NCBI GenBank assembly: GCA_963989245.1
Contig: OZ022352.1
Span: 21,184,472 to 21,248,471, forward strand
From: Nansenia antarctica
Lineage: Eukaryota; Chordata; Actinopteri; Argentiniformes; Microstomatidae
Length of the DNA stretch: 64,000 bases
Direction of reading: 5' to 3'
The position numbers and the translations under genes are program-made. The notes below the pieces were generated by a model. It saw only the letters and a program-made list of their open reading frames with translations. It had not been told where the DNA came from and ran no database searches. The first letter of the stretch is position 1; each line of letters begins with the position of its first letter. Below are positions 1-13,000 of this stretch, piece after piece.

Positions 1-1284
1 GTTGCACAGGTTGCATTTTCCTTACATTGTCAATGGTCTTCTCATTCTAAAAGATGGCCAATGGTCAGAGTTAACCTAGGCATGATGGTTTGTGTTGGCT
101 TTTGATTGATTCATCTTTGTCCAGATGTAACACAGAGAAGTATCCCCACCAAAAAAACTAAAATAACATATTCATACTCAAATTGAAAGCATATGCCCTG
201 CTCCAATGATGTAAATGTAAGAATGTGTTAATTCACTAATGAACAGTGAGTCCATTAGACGTTCGATTACACATTCTGGGCACCAGATAAATCAACACTG
301 AGTGTTATCCAAACATACGCCCTTGCCAGACGACTTGTTTTCTGTACGACTGTGGTTTTTCCAACAGTCTAAATCCATGAGGCGAATTTGCTCACAACAA
401 CCAGCATAATTCTCCAATCTGCGTCCCCTCGTAAAGCCAGGGGGAAGGAAGGCAGAGTGCGCAACTGTTTGTTTTGTACCGCCCACGGTCTCAGGCCTCT
501 GTCTCATCCATTCAAGCTTCTACATAAGGCTGGGCTTTCATTACCTCTTCACAAAAAATTGCATGAGCAAGAGGGAACTAGGTTTTAAAAGTTTGTTTTT
601 AAAGGGTTGTAAATAAAGCTGTACTGATTCAGCCACAGCTCCCATTTTCCCAGATGGGGGTATGGCTTGTGTGGGTGGCTTTGGAAATATTGAGCCCATG
701 TTTATGTTACATTGTCCCAAAGGGGAGGTAAGCTCGTGGGACAGATGGATTACAGGAGGAAAAGAAATGTTGTTGGCCTTTAAACCGCTGTTTTAATGGG
801 AGGAACCCCTTTATACCTAAGTGGCTGACTGGGTGTGATCTGTCACTTCAGTTGATGCTGTCTCAGATGCCTTGTTATCCTACCTTAGTATCATAACATT
901 AGAGGAGTTGTATCAATACGCTCTTGGTGGTTATTTAGGAAACTGATTGGAAAATACTTAAGATAAGCCTGCCTGCCTAAAAATAGAACAGGGGCTTCCC
1001 CAGTCAGCTCAGTGGTGGTGTTTCAGACTGAGCACAAAGATGCAGAGATACACTGACACCGCTGCTAGGAATGTAAGAAAGAAGAGGTGGAGAAGGAGAG
1101 AGCCGGAGAAACGGAGGAGAAACGGAGGTAGTCAGGATGTCCACACATTTATTTTCAGACATCTTCACAACTTTGAATATCTGCCTCCAATCACCCGCTT
1201 TCTTGTAAGAGCACACCTTGAATTTTACCCTCTCTTACAATAATTAACCGCAGTAAGAGTGAGTGCCTGCCTGCTGCTGTTTGG

Positions 1285-1286
<2 letters not shown>

Positions 1287-1352
<66 letters not shown>

Positions 1353-1363
1353 GTGTGTGTGTG

Positions 1364-1412
<49 letters not shown>

Positions 1413-1422
1413 GTGTGTGTGT

Positions 1423-1518
<96 letters not shown>

Positions 1519-1529
1519 GTGTGTGTGTG
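1287..1529. repeat. (TG)n microsatellite, about 240 bp
   Basis: An almost pure TG dinucleotide tract with a few CG and CTATG interruptions. It gives long artefactual Cys-Val open frames. Alternating purine-pyrimidine DNA of this length is Z-DNA-prone and is expected to vary in length between individuals. Confidence 0.97.
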
Positions 1530-3602
1530 GGCAGGCATGCCTGAGGTTGTTGAGACTCTGCCTTCTCCTCAGCATTCCTTCCTACCAGACAGTGTCAAAC
1601 ACCTGATCACTTACTGAGGTGGACACGCCCATCATGCATCTCTCAAAGTTGACAGACTCGCACAGTGTCCAATGAGGACACATATTTCTAACAGTGAGCA
1701 TTAGATGGGCATTAGTCATAAAGGTTGGATGTACAATTTATACCTATACAGTATGTGGTATTTTCTATGTTTGATATGTGTATGGGTGTGAATTTAGACA
1801 TTATGGGTGAAGATGCTACAGAGAGAGCGTGAGAATAATGTCACTACTACATAGGCAATTTTTTATAAATCATTACTATTTCTCCAATAGCAATAATTTC
1901 TGGCCTCTGTTTAAAACGTTTGGCCAAGATACACCAAGTGAAATGTGCATTTTTATGATGTGCATAACCTCTCTTATTTTTCCTCCTCAGGTTTTTGAAA
2001 TGGGTTTTCCATAATTGAATTAGAGTGGTTAGTCACAACTGACTCAAGAATACATCCACAGAGAGTTTCCAGCCCAGTTGCTGTCAAAGAATTGGTTGGG
2101 CAGGCGGATGGACAAGTTAATGGGAGTTGAACATATGATTACCCCGTTCACAGAGCTGGTAACTCACAGGATAAGAGCTCAGAAAATAGTGTTGGGCGAA
2201 ATACTAAATGTTGAAGATCATCTGTACGATATTAGATTAGGGAAACAAGATATACTGTGCAGGCTGGAGGCCTGCTCTTGTGTGACATATGTTGGCTATT
2301 ATAGATCTGCCTATTTCCAATAGTGCATCAGTGTAGCTTAAATAATATACTATCAACACACCTCACACAAACATGAAGGGTTGGCGCTAAAACGTTATCC
2401 AGGGTGGAGGTTACATTAAGAGCAGCTATGATTCATCTGAATGATCAAGTGGGTCTATTTTGAGGACAAAGGTTTCCTAATACAGGTCTCCGGTAGCAAT
2501 TTAGATAAATACTATAGAAGGTCGGTCCATAGTTTCCATTATTATTTCATTGACCAAATGGAGCGTAGTGTTGGTTCAGGCAGGGTTCAGGCACTCTTAA
2601 TTCTATCAGTGCAGCTGTCCGTCACAAATCACATTTTCAATGGACAAAGGCTTTAAAGCAGCCTCCATTATATCCAGCAGTTGTACTGGCTATGAGAGAA
2701 AGTTTTGTGTAGTTGTCCAACCAGCCACCCGCAGCCTCCACCCACTCGGTCTGTATGTGGCCGACCTACGGAGGGTTGGAGAAGTCATGGGTTCCCTGCC
2801 ATATTGTATACTCCTATGTTGTGGTCATTTACTCCAGGCAGAGAGCTATACAAAGTGGAGCCATTCAATTACGCCAAGTTTAAATGTATTACTGTTTTCA
2901 TGCAATAAATGGCTAAACTAACGTGAGTGTCCAGACTGAACTGAAAATCCTTGTGGATATCATTTAGTACTGTAGATTCTCGTGGAAAATGCCAAGTTTT
3001 GTATCCATCAAGTGTACTACAGTGATGGCTACGGTTGGAATTAGCACTATGGGAAACCTGCACTACAGAAAAATACACATTTATAAATGCCACATTAAAA
3101 TGCATTTGTAGTGGTGTAATCAATTCTACAATGTTTTATAGAAGTTACTAAATCTTTTTATTTTGTATATAAAATGACATTATTGCAGTGCAGGAGTTCC
3201 ATGCAGCTATTATATCAGGTTCTCAGGCCTGTTTGATTAGAGTATCACACAGGAGGTCCACTGCCACAGTGTTTTCTTTACCTGGGCCCATAACTCTTAA
3301 AAACACACAAACACTTTGGTTCTAAATGACCTGTTCATCACGCAGTGACAGGGGAGGTGATTCTGGACTCTAGGTGGGCCAGGTGTGCAGACCAGGACAG
3401 CGGTGGCTTGCCAAAGCCTGTTGGCATGGCAACGTAGGACCATGGAAAGTTCTGGAATCTGTCACTGCTGGCAGGGTGCTCCTGAGTGGGACTGGTGTTG
3501 GCTTTGCCTCCAGCTGTTTCTTTACAGACATGCTGAACGCCAGCAACAGCCAGGGGCCAAGATCAGCCTAGTGAGCATTGAGCCTGACCACACACAGGCC
3601 AC

Positions 3603-3672
3603 TTATACACACATATACACCCACATACACACACACACACACACACGCACACACACACACACACACACACAT
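3603..3672. repeat. (CA)n microsatellite with TACA start
   Basis: Degenerate ATACACAC lead-in followed by a nearly pure CA tract ending in ATAAATATG. Simple repeat with no coding meaning. Confidence 0.93.
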
Positions 3673-6600
3673 AAATATGCTGCAATCTTGTTTTCTATGC
3701 CACAAAATAAAAACAAATTATGTGCATGCAAAGACATTTATTGAACTATTTATTGGCTACTCTTCAGACATCAAGGCTAACATCACTTTACAGCACATTT
3801 TATTAGTGGGGTGTGGTAATTTCTTTGTATAAATAGCAGTCCCATTTGAAAAAGAGAACATTGACACCATCTCACTCAAAACATTAGTTGTGTAGATCAC
3901 TTTTTTGCAAACTGAAAAAAAATATGTGAACGATTTTCAGCAAACTGGACGGTTCCCTAAAAATCTAATCTCACATTTTCTCTATGTTCCCACTTTTGAC
4001 AATGGTCATCAGGGATGCTTCAAACCCTTGATTTAGGCACATTTAAAGGAGGTGTCAGTGAACAATCCCACTCATGAAATTGTTAAACCACATAAAAAAT
4101 AAACTAGTCATCTTTTGTTTTCCTTATGTGGTTGATGGTAATTCATTGAAGAAAGAGAAACCGAAGAGAATTCTTTCTGCCGCTTTTGTTTGCTAATTCA
4201 TTACGTTCTGGTAAATGGGGAAAGTGGCTGCGGAAATTAAAATTTATTGAAATCTATTTCAGTGGTAAGGTTGGCTGTATTTCTTGGAACATAGTGCCAT
4301 TTCTCCTAACTTGAACAGTGTGTTTTGGTCATTGAGGAGGTGAACTCCTTTTGTGGCTTGACTCAGAGGTACGAGTGTTTAGGTTTGTGGGTTGTGGAGC
4401 CCCGCGGCTAGAATAATTGGTAGAATTGGTGATGGATCATCGCCCCGAACAATGTATGGAAGGACATGTAACATGGATGGATTGATGGACTGTTGAATGG
4501 GTTGGTTTTAAGTGGAATGTACTAAATTGCATGTATTATGAAGGCCTGATATACTGTAAGAAATGGTATGTCCATGGACTTTAGTTCAGGTGGAAAGTTA
4601 GACAGAGAAATTGTCTTTTTTTCATGCGTCCTATAAAAGCGGCAGAGTTTCAGCTCCTGTGCTGTCCATCCTCCAGGGTTAACAGCATGATAGCCTGTTG
4701 AAATGAACATGACCATGACCCGAGACACTGCATGGCTTCCTCTGTCTGTCTCTGGTCACTGTGCAGAGTGGATGGATGCAACCAGCAGCAGTGGAAACAA
4801 GGTATTTGTATCCATATTCAAATGAGCCACGTTTGATGACAAGTTTGGACAGATTGAATGCTCAACAGTGTTTTCCAATCCGAATCACTGGTGATGTTTG
4901 GGGGGGGGGTTTCACAAAGAGGTTGCTTTGTAAACATGCTCACAAATGGTGCATTTGGAAGAGTAAGAAGTAAGAGTTTGAGTATTTGATAGTCTTCAAA
5001 TAATGCATAATTAATAATTTTACCCAGCCAAAAGTGATCATTTATTGCAGGAGGCTCATCTCCCTTCCACGCTCCAGCAAATCCACCTCCTTGACTTCTA
5101 TTACAAATGTCCCTGTAAATTCCCACAGTGAAAGAGCATTTTACTGTGATTGACTACTGTTAATATTGCACACATTCACGCACAGTATTACCTTACCTAT
5201 ACCTCAATATTGCCACCCCATGTTTCTCTCCAGTGACCAGACCCACCCATCTGTTCTCATTTTGCCACCTGAGGTTGCCATGCTGTAAGTGAGAGGAAAT
5301 GAGATGTGGAGGAAGGTGACAACAGTTTTTCCTCCTAGTTTACCTCCATGCACCACACTGGGTCTGACAAGCTGCTGAAAAATAGGACTGGCTCAGATTT
5401 CACCCTCAAAAGAATGTGCAGGGCCGTGAGTAACCCTGTGGTCCGCTTTGGCATGTTTGGTCTGGCTCTTCTGAAGATCATGTTGAGTGCCATTGAGGAC
5501 CTAGGGTATGTACACCAAAGAGAAGTGCTGAGGGCGTTTCTACTTTGGACTTGCAAAAAACCAATGCCAGAATAGTAATACTGTAGTAGCATTAATAGTA
5601 GCACTGGTGATCAGTCTTCCCTGAGTATACAGCACCAGAGCATTTTCTCTGGGGTTGTTGGGGATTTTGGCGTGACGTTTCTTGTTTGACCATTGGCACT
5701 GTGACAATTTAATCCACCTGGTAGAGATTTGACATTATAAACACACTACTGAGGTACCAAAATAGCCTCAGCACAGCAGCAATTACTTTAAGTGACAATA
5801 AAAGCTTTCGGGAGATAGGGTCACAGCAGCATAATTTTTTAACACAAATGTTTTATTGATAAGAAGCATGCCCCAGCAGAGAAACATGGGCCTCATCATG
5901 TGAATTTGTATTATAGGTATTGAGTAAATTAAATGGATGGCACTCCAGGTTTTGGAGTGAGCCTGAGGTTTCTTTCGGGTAATAGGGTATTAAACCATCC
6001 TAATTTTCTAATATGTTGTGTATGTCAATATTTGATGTTAATATGTTAACTCTCCAAGCAGTGTTTATATTAGCACCATATGCTTTTATCATTAAACTTC
6101 AGTCAGAAAAGCTCCAGTTTCATGTACACTCCTTTTCTTTAATCAAAACCATAGTTATTGGGAGCAGTGAGCCAAAGTGGGGGCTAACATATAGTTCAGT
6201 TACATAAAGAAAAAAGCTCCCAGCATCCCAATAGGAGAAAAAAGGAACCTGAAGACAATTTGGTCAAAGTACCCGAACTCTGGGGGTGTATTTGGTGTCT
6301 TCCTCAATGGCGCTGGGTGCCCTCCCAAAATTGTGCAGTGCGTCTTTTGCTATTGCACCTGTACTGAATTTGCAGGAAAAGCTATACTGTGCCTAAAAGG
6401 GAAGAGAATGTCAATTAAAGAAGGGGGCGAGCTATGGTCAATCAAACCACCCAGTATGCATTCTCACTGTGAATTAATTAAAATTGATATCCCCAGCAAG
6501 GCCAATATTTTTTGTCCTGCCACTAAATGTCGGCGATTTATCATCCAAACATCCTAGGGTTTTGTGTAGGTACTTTTGGACCTCAAGTCCAGTGGGTTTG

Positions 6601-7329
6601 ATGCTACGCCAGGGACAATATCGCACCCTTGCCAAGAGTCCAAGCTGTGAACGCTTGTCTGAGAGTTACCGTAAATCCTTCTGCTTGGACCGCTAAGACG
6701 CTCAGAAAGCCACAGCTCTGCTATTTGCCACCCCTGTGGTCCTTTACAGGTAGCCACTGAGACTACCTAAATTATGATAGCCATGTGGAAGGGAGCAATG
6801 CAAGGACAGAGCTCAATGGATAAAGGCTTTACCTGTTGCCTCTTGTTTAGCCTGGAAGATCATGAAGAATAGAGTATATAGCCTCTCTTTTTTTTTTAAT
6901 CAAGATTCTCTTGATGCTGTCTTGAATTATGTCAAAGTATAGAAGCTCCAAGAGACCTGTTCTTTAGTTCAAGCAGCAGTAAGCTGCTGTGTTCGATCAG
7001 TTGGTCATTATTTGCTTCCTCTTTCTTGCAAGTGTTTCTGATTTGCTCATGTAGCAGATTGTTTTCTTTGGCTGTGTCAGGCCTTGGTCTCTAGCATTCC
7101 TGGTTACAATAAGATTTTTTGCTTTTTTTTCAGTTGTACTGTACTTCTTCGTACTGTACTATACTTCGTACAACTTCTTGACAACCTCTTTACTTTTACT
7201 TCCTTTAAACATACAGCCTTTTTATTGATGACTTGGTGACCCGTCCTTGTTTAGTGTGATAGCCTATCCATATCACACAACTGTTCATTTCTCCCTTATA
7301 GAATTGTCAAATGACAAAACAGATTTTAC

Positions 7330-8680
7330 CATACTGGATTGGGGTTTGTTTGTTTAAATGTTTGTTTATTTATTTCGCACACCTTAAGAAGGTACACAGT
7401 TGACAGAGAACACAATAAATAAACAGTGCAGGAGGAGGCAAAAAAAAACAAAAGGCTTATGCGGCGCCTCCACCTAATGATCGCCAAGAGTGTTATAAAG
7501 AACACAAAAAGAACATACAGAAAAATAACAGAAGTACATAAGAGTGATGGCAAACTAGCAATAATAATAATAATGCCAAAATATGAATCAAACAGCAATA
7601 CCAAAGTATTGTGTGAAAAAAAAAATGTGGTGAAAATGCAGATGTGGTGTATGTGTGTGGATGTATGTATGTAAGTGTAAGAGTAAGGAGACACCTTGTT
7701 GTGACTAGATGACTAACCCTTTATTTATTTTTCTACCAACACATTCCGTTTGTTCTCTCCAACCCAAACTCATCAATAATAATTCTCAGGAATCTTGTAG
7801 CTGATACCTACGGCATCTCAACAGACTCAATTGTAATTTTAGATACATCCTTGGAATAAGAAATGTTTACCACTAAAGATGATAAAGTTTGATTTGTTTT
7901 ATATTCAGAGATCATTTATTCAGTCTGAACCATGTGATGTAGGCAGTTAAACCAACATTAGCATCATTAATCAGTTAATTGAATGGGCGAGAACAAGGGT
8001 TGTGTCATCTGCAAACATTATTGGAGAAAATATATTTGAGACATTAGACAAAACATTTATGGAATGATAATGGTCCAAGAACGGACCCCTGCGGAACCCC
8101 ACAGTGTAGTCTGGCTTTGCTGGAATAGCCACCCTTAACACAGACATACTGACTTCTATTGGAAATATAATTGTGTAACCAATTGTATCATGAATCATGT
8201 ATGTAGCTTATCCAATAAAATAGAATGATTAACTGTATCAAAAGCTTTTGAAAAGTATATGAAAATACTACATGTACATTTATTATTTTCAAGTGCCGAG
8301 ATAACCTTGTCAGTCAAGGGAAGCAGAGCCATATAAGTGGTAACAAACCATACTGATGTTTGTATAAAATTGAATTGGAATCTAGATGGAAAATAATCAT
8401 TTTGTATATACTGTATATATATATATATATATTTTTAAAAATAAACATGGCAAAATAGATATGGGTCTATAATTGTTAAAACAATATAGATTATCTGCTT
8501 TAAACAAAGGAATAACTTTTAAATCCTCTGGCACAACTCCTGTTTTCAACGACAACGAACAAATGTGAGTAAGTGGTTGTAAAATGTACTGCTTCACCTG
8601 TTTGAAGCACCTGTTTGGGTTAAAGATGTGTAACTCTATTCCACAATCATCCCTATCTGACAATGTACCTAAACCCTGAG
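7330..8680 (-). mobile_element. decayed non-LTR retrotransposon (LINE) reverse transcriptase, minus strand
   Basis: Reading the minus strand from about 8,663 downwards gives LINE reverse-transcriptase blocks. A segment resembling the 'PLTHICSLSLKTGVVPEDLK' block is followed by 'VIPLFKA' and 'NYRPISILP' (8,400-8,663). A 'GVPQGSVLGP'-type block lies in a shifted frame near 8,080-8,110, and the catalytic 'FADDTTLV' block near 8,000. The blocks are in canonical order but in different frames with stops between them, so the copy is dead. The 3' part runs to about 7,330, with short A/T-rich and TACA-rich sequence. The family (Rex/L2/jockey-like) cannot be assigned without a search. Confidence 0.82.
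8413..8433. repeat. (TA)n tract
   Basis: Short alternating TA tract inside the decayed LINE, probably a later expansion. Confidence 0.8.
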
Positions 8681-11600
8681 CTCCAATTTGAGTCCTGGTT
8701 TAACAGAAATTACTTCAAAATTGAAATTGATCAGAGGTACAACTAGTACACATTTGACTTCCGTTTATATCTGTGAACGAGACTGAATGCAATATACCTA
8801 ATTTACTTTAATTCTATCCGAATTAAATACCATATTGATTAATCTGAGTGTATTTGAAATTGAATTCATATTAAATAGTAAATATATGAACCCTTGTAAT
8901 TACATTTCCATGGTATAATAAGAACATTTCAGATGTCTTCTGTTTCTATGTCTAATATTAGAGCTCTGAGCAGTGACCACTGGGCACTGTGTTGATACTT
9001 GGGTTGCAGGTTGAGAAACAAAACAAGGAATTAGCCAGTTTAGGTTCAAAAACAAACAAACTTGACTTGAGTATCAAAGCCATCAGTCTGAGAAGTAGAG
9101 TAGCCGAGGTCCAACACTGCCCCCATCAGGAGTGCTCTTGAGATCATATAGGAAGGTTTGTCGCTGGCCCTCGACCCCAGGCCTTTGGGACAGGAGGGGG
9201 GCAGCCAGAGGGGGGGGGGGGGGGGAGACAACACACCATAGCTGTGTGTAACAGCACAGTGAGTCCTTTCGCTCGCTGCCATGCCGTAGGCGACCGCAGG
9301 ATTGCAGTGTTTACTTAAGAGCCGGTGCATAAGAGAAAGGCAGACCACCGGCAGTCGCCACCCGCCGGGCCCTGGGCAGGACCTGGGGCTCATCTTTGTT
9401 GAAAATGGCTCTAGAACCTGCCACCTCCCACTGGGCCGGCCTATATTTAGCAACAAACTGAAAAACCTCTTCATTCTTAAAAAGCTGTTTAGGTTTCCAT
9501 TGAGAAGGGGGTTCAGAGAAGGACGGGGAAAGATGCTGGTGCTCTGAGTGGTGATTTGCGCAGGGTGGGGCTCTCTTTTTTTTCTGCACTCACCTGTAGA
9601 CAACCCTCTGGTTGGAGGTTGTCTGTCTCCTATAAGCAGAATCCATTTTAGCAGAGGGCTAGTACAATGAAGACAACTCAGTCTTTTCTCGGAAACCAAC
9701 TTCTTTACATCCACATCAGATAAAATAATGGGATCCTTTGAGAGGACATTGAGATCGACTGGCAGATTTACAATCAGGCTGGCACACTGGCAGGTAGATA
9801 CTGGGTTGGCACCTGACCTAGCACCCCAAGAACTGCTGATATTTTCAACCAAGACCAAACAAAAAAATCTAATCTAAAAAGAGGGAAGATGGCTACCACC
9901 ATCAAAAAGATATGATCATTATTCCAGCAACTGAAAACAGATACAGGGATTATGTCACAGTGGTTTTCTTCCTCGTGGACCTGACATGATGATCTTCAAA
10001 TACTGGCTGAAGAGGTCTGTGCCATGCACAGTAAAATAAGGCAGCAACCATGATCAATAACTAATCCCTAACTACTTTCCTATGCTCTCTGTCTGAAAAT
10101 GCTTATTGCATATGTGCAAATAAACAAATTAAACAATCTCTTCCATAAGGGTCATGTGGCGAGATCAGTAGTCAGTCTTCATACCCCACATAAAGCATAA
10201 TGCATTTGGCTGTTCTCTCATTTTCCTTTGTACAGTACAGTATGTTCCTGAACTGAGAGACAATCTCCCTTTTCATGTCCATGGTTTCGTTCAGTGGGTG
10301 GTAAGAGTAGCACTATGGTCAGGGAAGAGAGAGCTGGGTGCCCTTTCCAAGGTGAGTACCACATGGTAGAGGACTGTACACTGCCATTAGTTTAAGTGCA
10401 GGAGTGTCAGTTAACCCGACACTGGCACAAGGAATACTTAATGCCAGATGGAGGGAGCTGTCCTTGAAGTCCTAACAAGCAGACATGGAGAAACAAGCCT
10501 TTATTCAGAGTAGGGGAGCGTAGAAAAAATGGATAACTTAGCAAGGTTACCACAAAGTGTACGTTAAATCCCACATAGGAAAGGGAGGGATAAAGGAGAT
10601 GGAAGGGGGTGGGGAGGGGCAAGCTTCCAAAGTGGATAAAAACACAGTTTGGATGTTGCTGACTGTAATTTTTTATTGCGTTCAAAATAGGCAGGAATAT
10701 AAAACAAAGCGGTGGTTGTCACGCTAAAGGGTCCTGCTGCTTAAGAGGTGTCAAATTATTGTACCTCAGCTGGATACATCGGTGTTGGAAGCCAGGGGGT
10801 GAGAAAAGAGCCAAACCCAGTAGACTTTGGCACATCTGTCCCTTACCGCTGGCACGGATGAACCTCACTGTGAGGCTTCGGAGCATCGATAGGCCTCTGG
10901 TGTATTGGCACTACCAGAAACCGGCAATTAGGCTACCCCCAAATCTTGACCCAACAGGGTCACTGCCTCGGAAAAACAGTAAACAGTAAACACTTGTCAC
11001 ATCCGGTGCACCACCCAATCCCTTGAAACTGACCTAATACTTCTACAAAGAGGTCAGGCCAAACAGGGGCCCGCCCAACCAGAGATGGAATGAAAAGTTT
11101 CAGTTTTCAGAATTACATAAATAAAATAATAGATGGGAAAGTGCTATGCTGTTTTACAGAACACATGCTTGCTACTCTCTGGCACATCAGCTACTTGAGA
11201 AGGCTCTGGAGGAGGGCTAATGGCTGGACTGGAGTGAGCCAGCGTTGTCTGCATTGAGTTCATTTATACCACATACACTATTGGAAGACCATTTTTTTTA
11301 CCTTAAGGCAAGGGGCCTTGAGGAAAATCTTGATGAAGGCAGCATGAGATAAAAAAAAATTGCAACAAAAAAACTCATTAAACAGAATGGGACTTGCATC
11401 TTCAATGTCTATTGTTTTGGTAAACGGCAGGATATTCTATCTCATTCAAAAGCCCCAGTATCCAATGATTCAATTTACTAAAATTTGCTGTAAAAGCATG
11501 TTTTTCTTAGTTGTCTAACACTCACTTTCCAATACCAGATCAAGAGATTTTTTTTTTTTTAGGAACATCATTCTCACCCTGAGATGAATTGAAAGCATTC

Positions 11601-12884
11601 ATGTTTCATAGAAAACCTTGGAAAAATACTTCAACATTTCAACACTGACTTCCGCCTCAGTGCTAGACCTATTTTATTTCCTGAAAGTAGAAGATGATAA
11701 CACATATTAAGAGTATGTGCTTGGCTTGTGAACTAAACTGACCAAATACATTATTTACTTAATGTTCCTCATTGTAATGTTCAAAACGTAATTGATATAG
11801 ATGACAAATAGACCTTTTGGCCTAAAATGGTGCCAAAAATAAAATAAAAAAGACTACCTGTAAGAAAGAAAAGAATGATCAAGCAGATTTTCTGTCTGTG
11901 GTAGTAGCACCTGTTAACAAAAAAGTAAACAAAGGCCCCTAAGGTAACACCTCTTAACCAACAAAGCACCTGTACAAGTCTTTTATTGTCAGCCACTCTG
12001 CTTTGGTAGATCCACTCTCCATCTTTTTTTCATCGCTTAATTGAAAAATGTAGCTTGAACTCTGCCAAAAACTACAACAAAATGCTAAAAACATTGAGGT
12101 GTTGGCATGTCCCTCAATCTGGCCCTTGTGACTGTGAGTGCTGGTGAGTTTCTACTGAATGTCTGCTTTTGATTTAGTAGATAGGGTTAACGGCGAGGCT
12201 CCAGGACGACAACCTGCTTATGTGGAGGGATGCTGAGCTCAGAGACTAGACATCCAGGCAAGAGAGGGAGTGGGCAGAGGCCATGCCAGTGCCACCAGCA
12301 CATCACAGGAGGCTTTTGAGAAGTCTTTGGCTTTTCCAATGCCGGTTCGGTACCCGTGTTCAGCCATGCGGGGCAGAAAAACTGAGCAGAAGCAGGTCTG
12401 CTGAGAGCTTCGGCCAAGTCAAGCACGGAAATATTTCTTTCCTGTTAATTCAAGAGTCTGGCAGTCACCTGTAAGGTTACCCTCTCTGTTCATCCTGAGC
12501 CACCGGCAACTCTGTTCAATCATGTCAGTCAGTTACTTACGTTTAACTGGGTCAATGGCTTGGTTAAACCATGGAAGAGACTGCTTCAACAAGGTTTGTC
12601 TAGATATAGTTATACTGTACAGTATGTTTGATTTTCAATTCCATTTAGTACTCAGAGAGTTCATTGAGGATTCTTTAACAGTACTATATCAACCATGACC
12701 TAAATAAGGAGACATTCACTTTGCAGGGTGGTATTGTTGGCTGAATAAAGTCCCCCTAATTGTTCTAGTATAGAGTTGCTGAGGGACGTTGAACGCCTTA
12801 AGGTTGTCTGCGAGAGCCAGGTCTGTGCTCGGGGACAGTGGATGGATTTCTGTTTGGGCAGGGCTACTGATTGTGTTTGGCGCA
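8681..12884. other. intergenic, no gene supported
   Basis: The only notable open frame is a 270-codon minus-strand frame (9,046-9,858) with a poly-proline stretch caused by a G-run near 9,212-9,225. It shows no domain I can recognise and no splice-supported continuation. The rest is AT-rich unique sequence. Confidence 0.45.
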
Positions 12885-13000
12885 CAGTAGCTCAGCTGGC
12901 ACAGACTCTGCTTAGCGATGCAACTGGGGTCAATGATCTCCTAAATGACTGTGAGGATAAAAGATCTACAAGGTTCAAACTCCTGAACTAACATCTACTG
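12885..13000 (+). mobile_element. fossil tRNA-derived SINE (probable)
   Basis: An A-box-like TAGCTCAGCTGG (12,890-12,901) is followed about 30 bp later by a B-box-like GGGGTCAATGATC. Next comes GTGAGGATAAAAGATCTACAA, which resembles the 'TGGATAAAAGCGTCTGCTAA' core shared by fish V-core/HpaI-type SINEs. The order tRNA head then core is right, but both promoter boxes are degenerate, so this is an old copy and not a tRNA gene. Confidence 0.5.

Larger units (their letters stand above)
1..7329. other. intergenic flank, no gene recognised
   Basis: I see no exon with credible splice sites or recognisable protein family here. Open frames are all under about 120 codons and have no family signature. 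Content is AT-rich unique sequence with two microsatellites (listed separately), short homopolymer runs and scattered retroelement debris. Because this is the upstream side of tmpo in a gene-poor stretch, conserved non-coding elements are possible, but that cannot be judged from one sequence. Confidence 0.5.

Noticed and set aside
1263..1617. Long Cys-Val open frames on the plus strand
   Set aside because: Pure translation of a TG dinucleotide microsatellite.
5335..5604. Overlapping 75- and 89-codon frames on opposite strands
   Set aside because: No family resemblance, no splice signals matching the frames, and ordinary AT-rich surroundings.
9046..9858. 270-codon minus-strand open frame
   Set aside because: No recognisable domain, poly-Pro from a G-run, no splice-supported partner exons, and composition varies abruptly along it. 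Kept only as a chance long frame unless RNA shows otherwise.
12888..12942. Possible tRNA gene (A-box and B-box-like sequence)
   Set aside because: No cloverleaf can be formed, the B box is degenerate, and a SINE-type core follows. More likely a fossil SINE.
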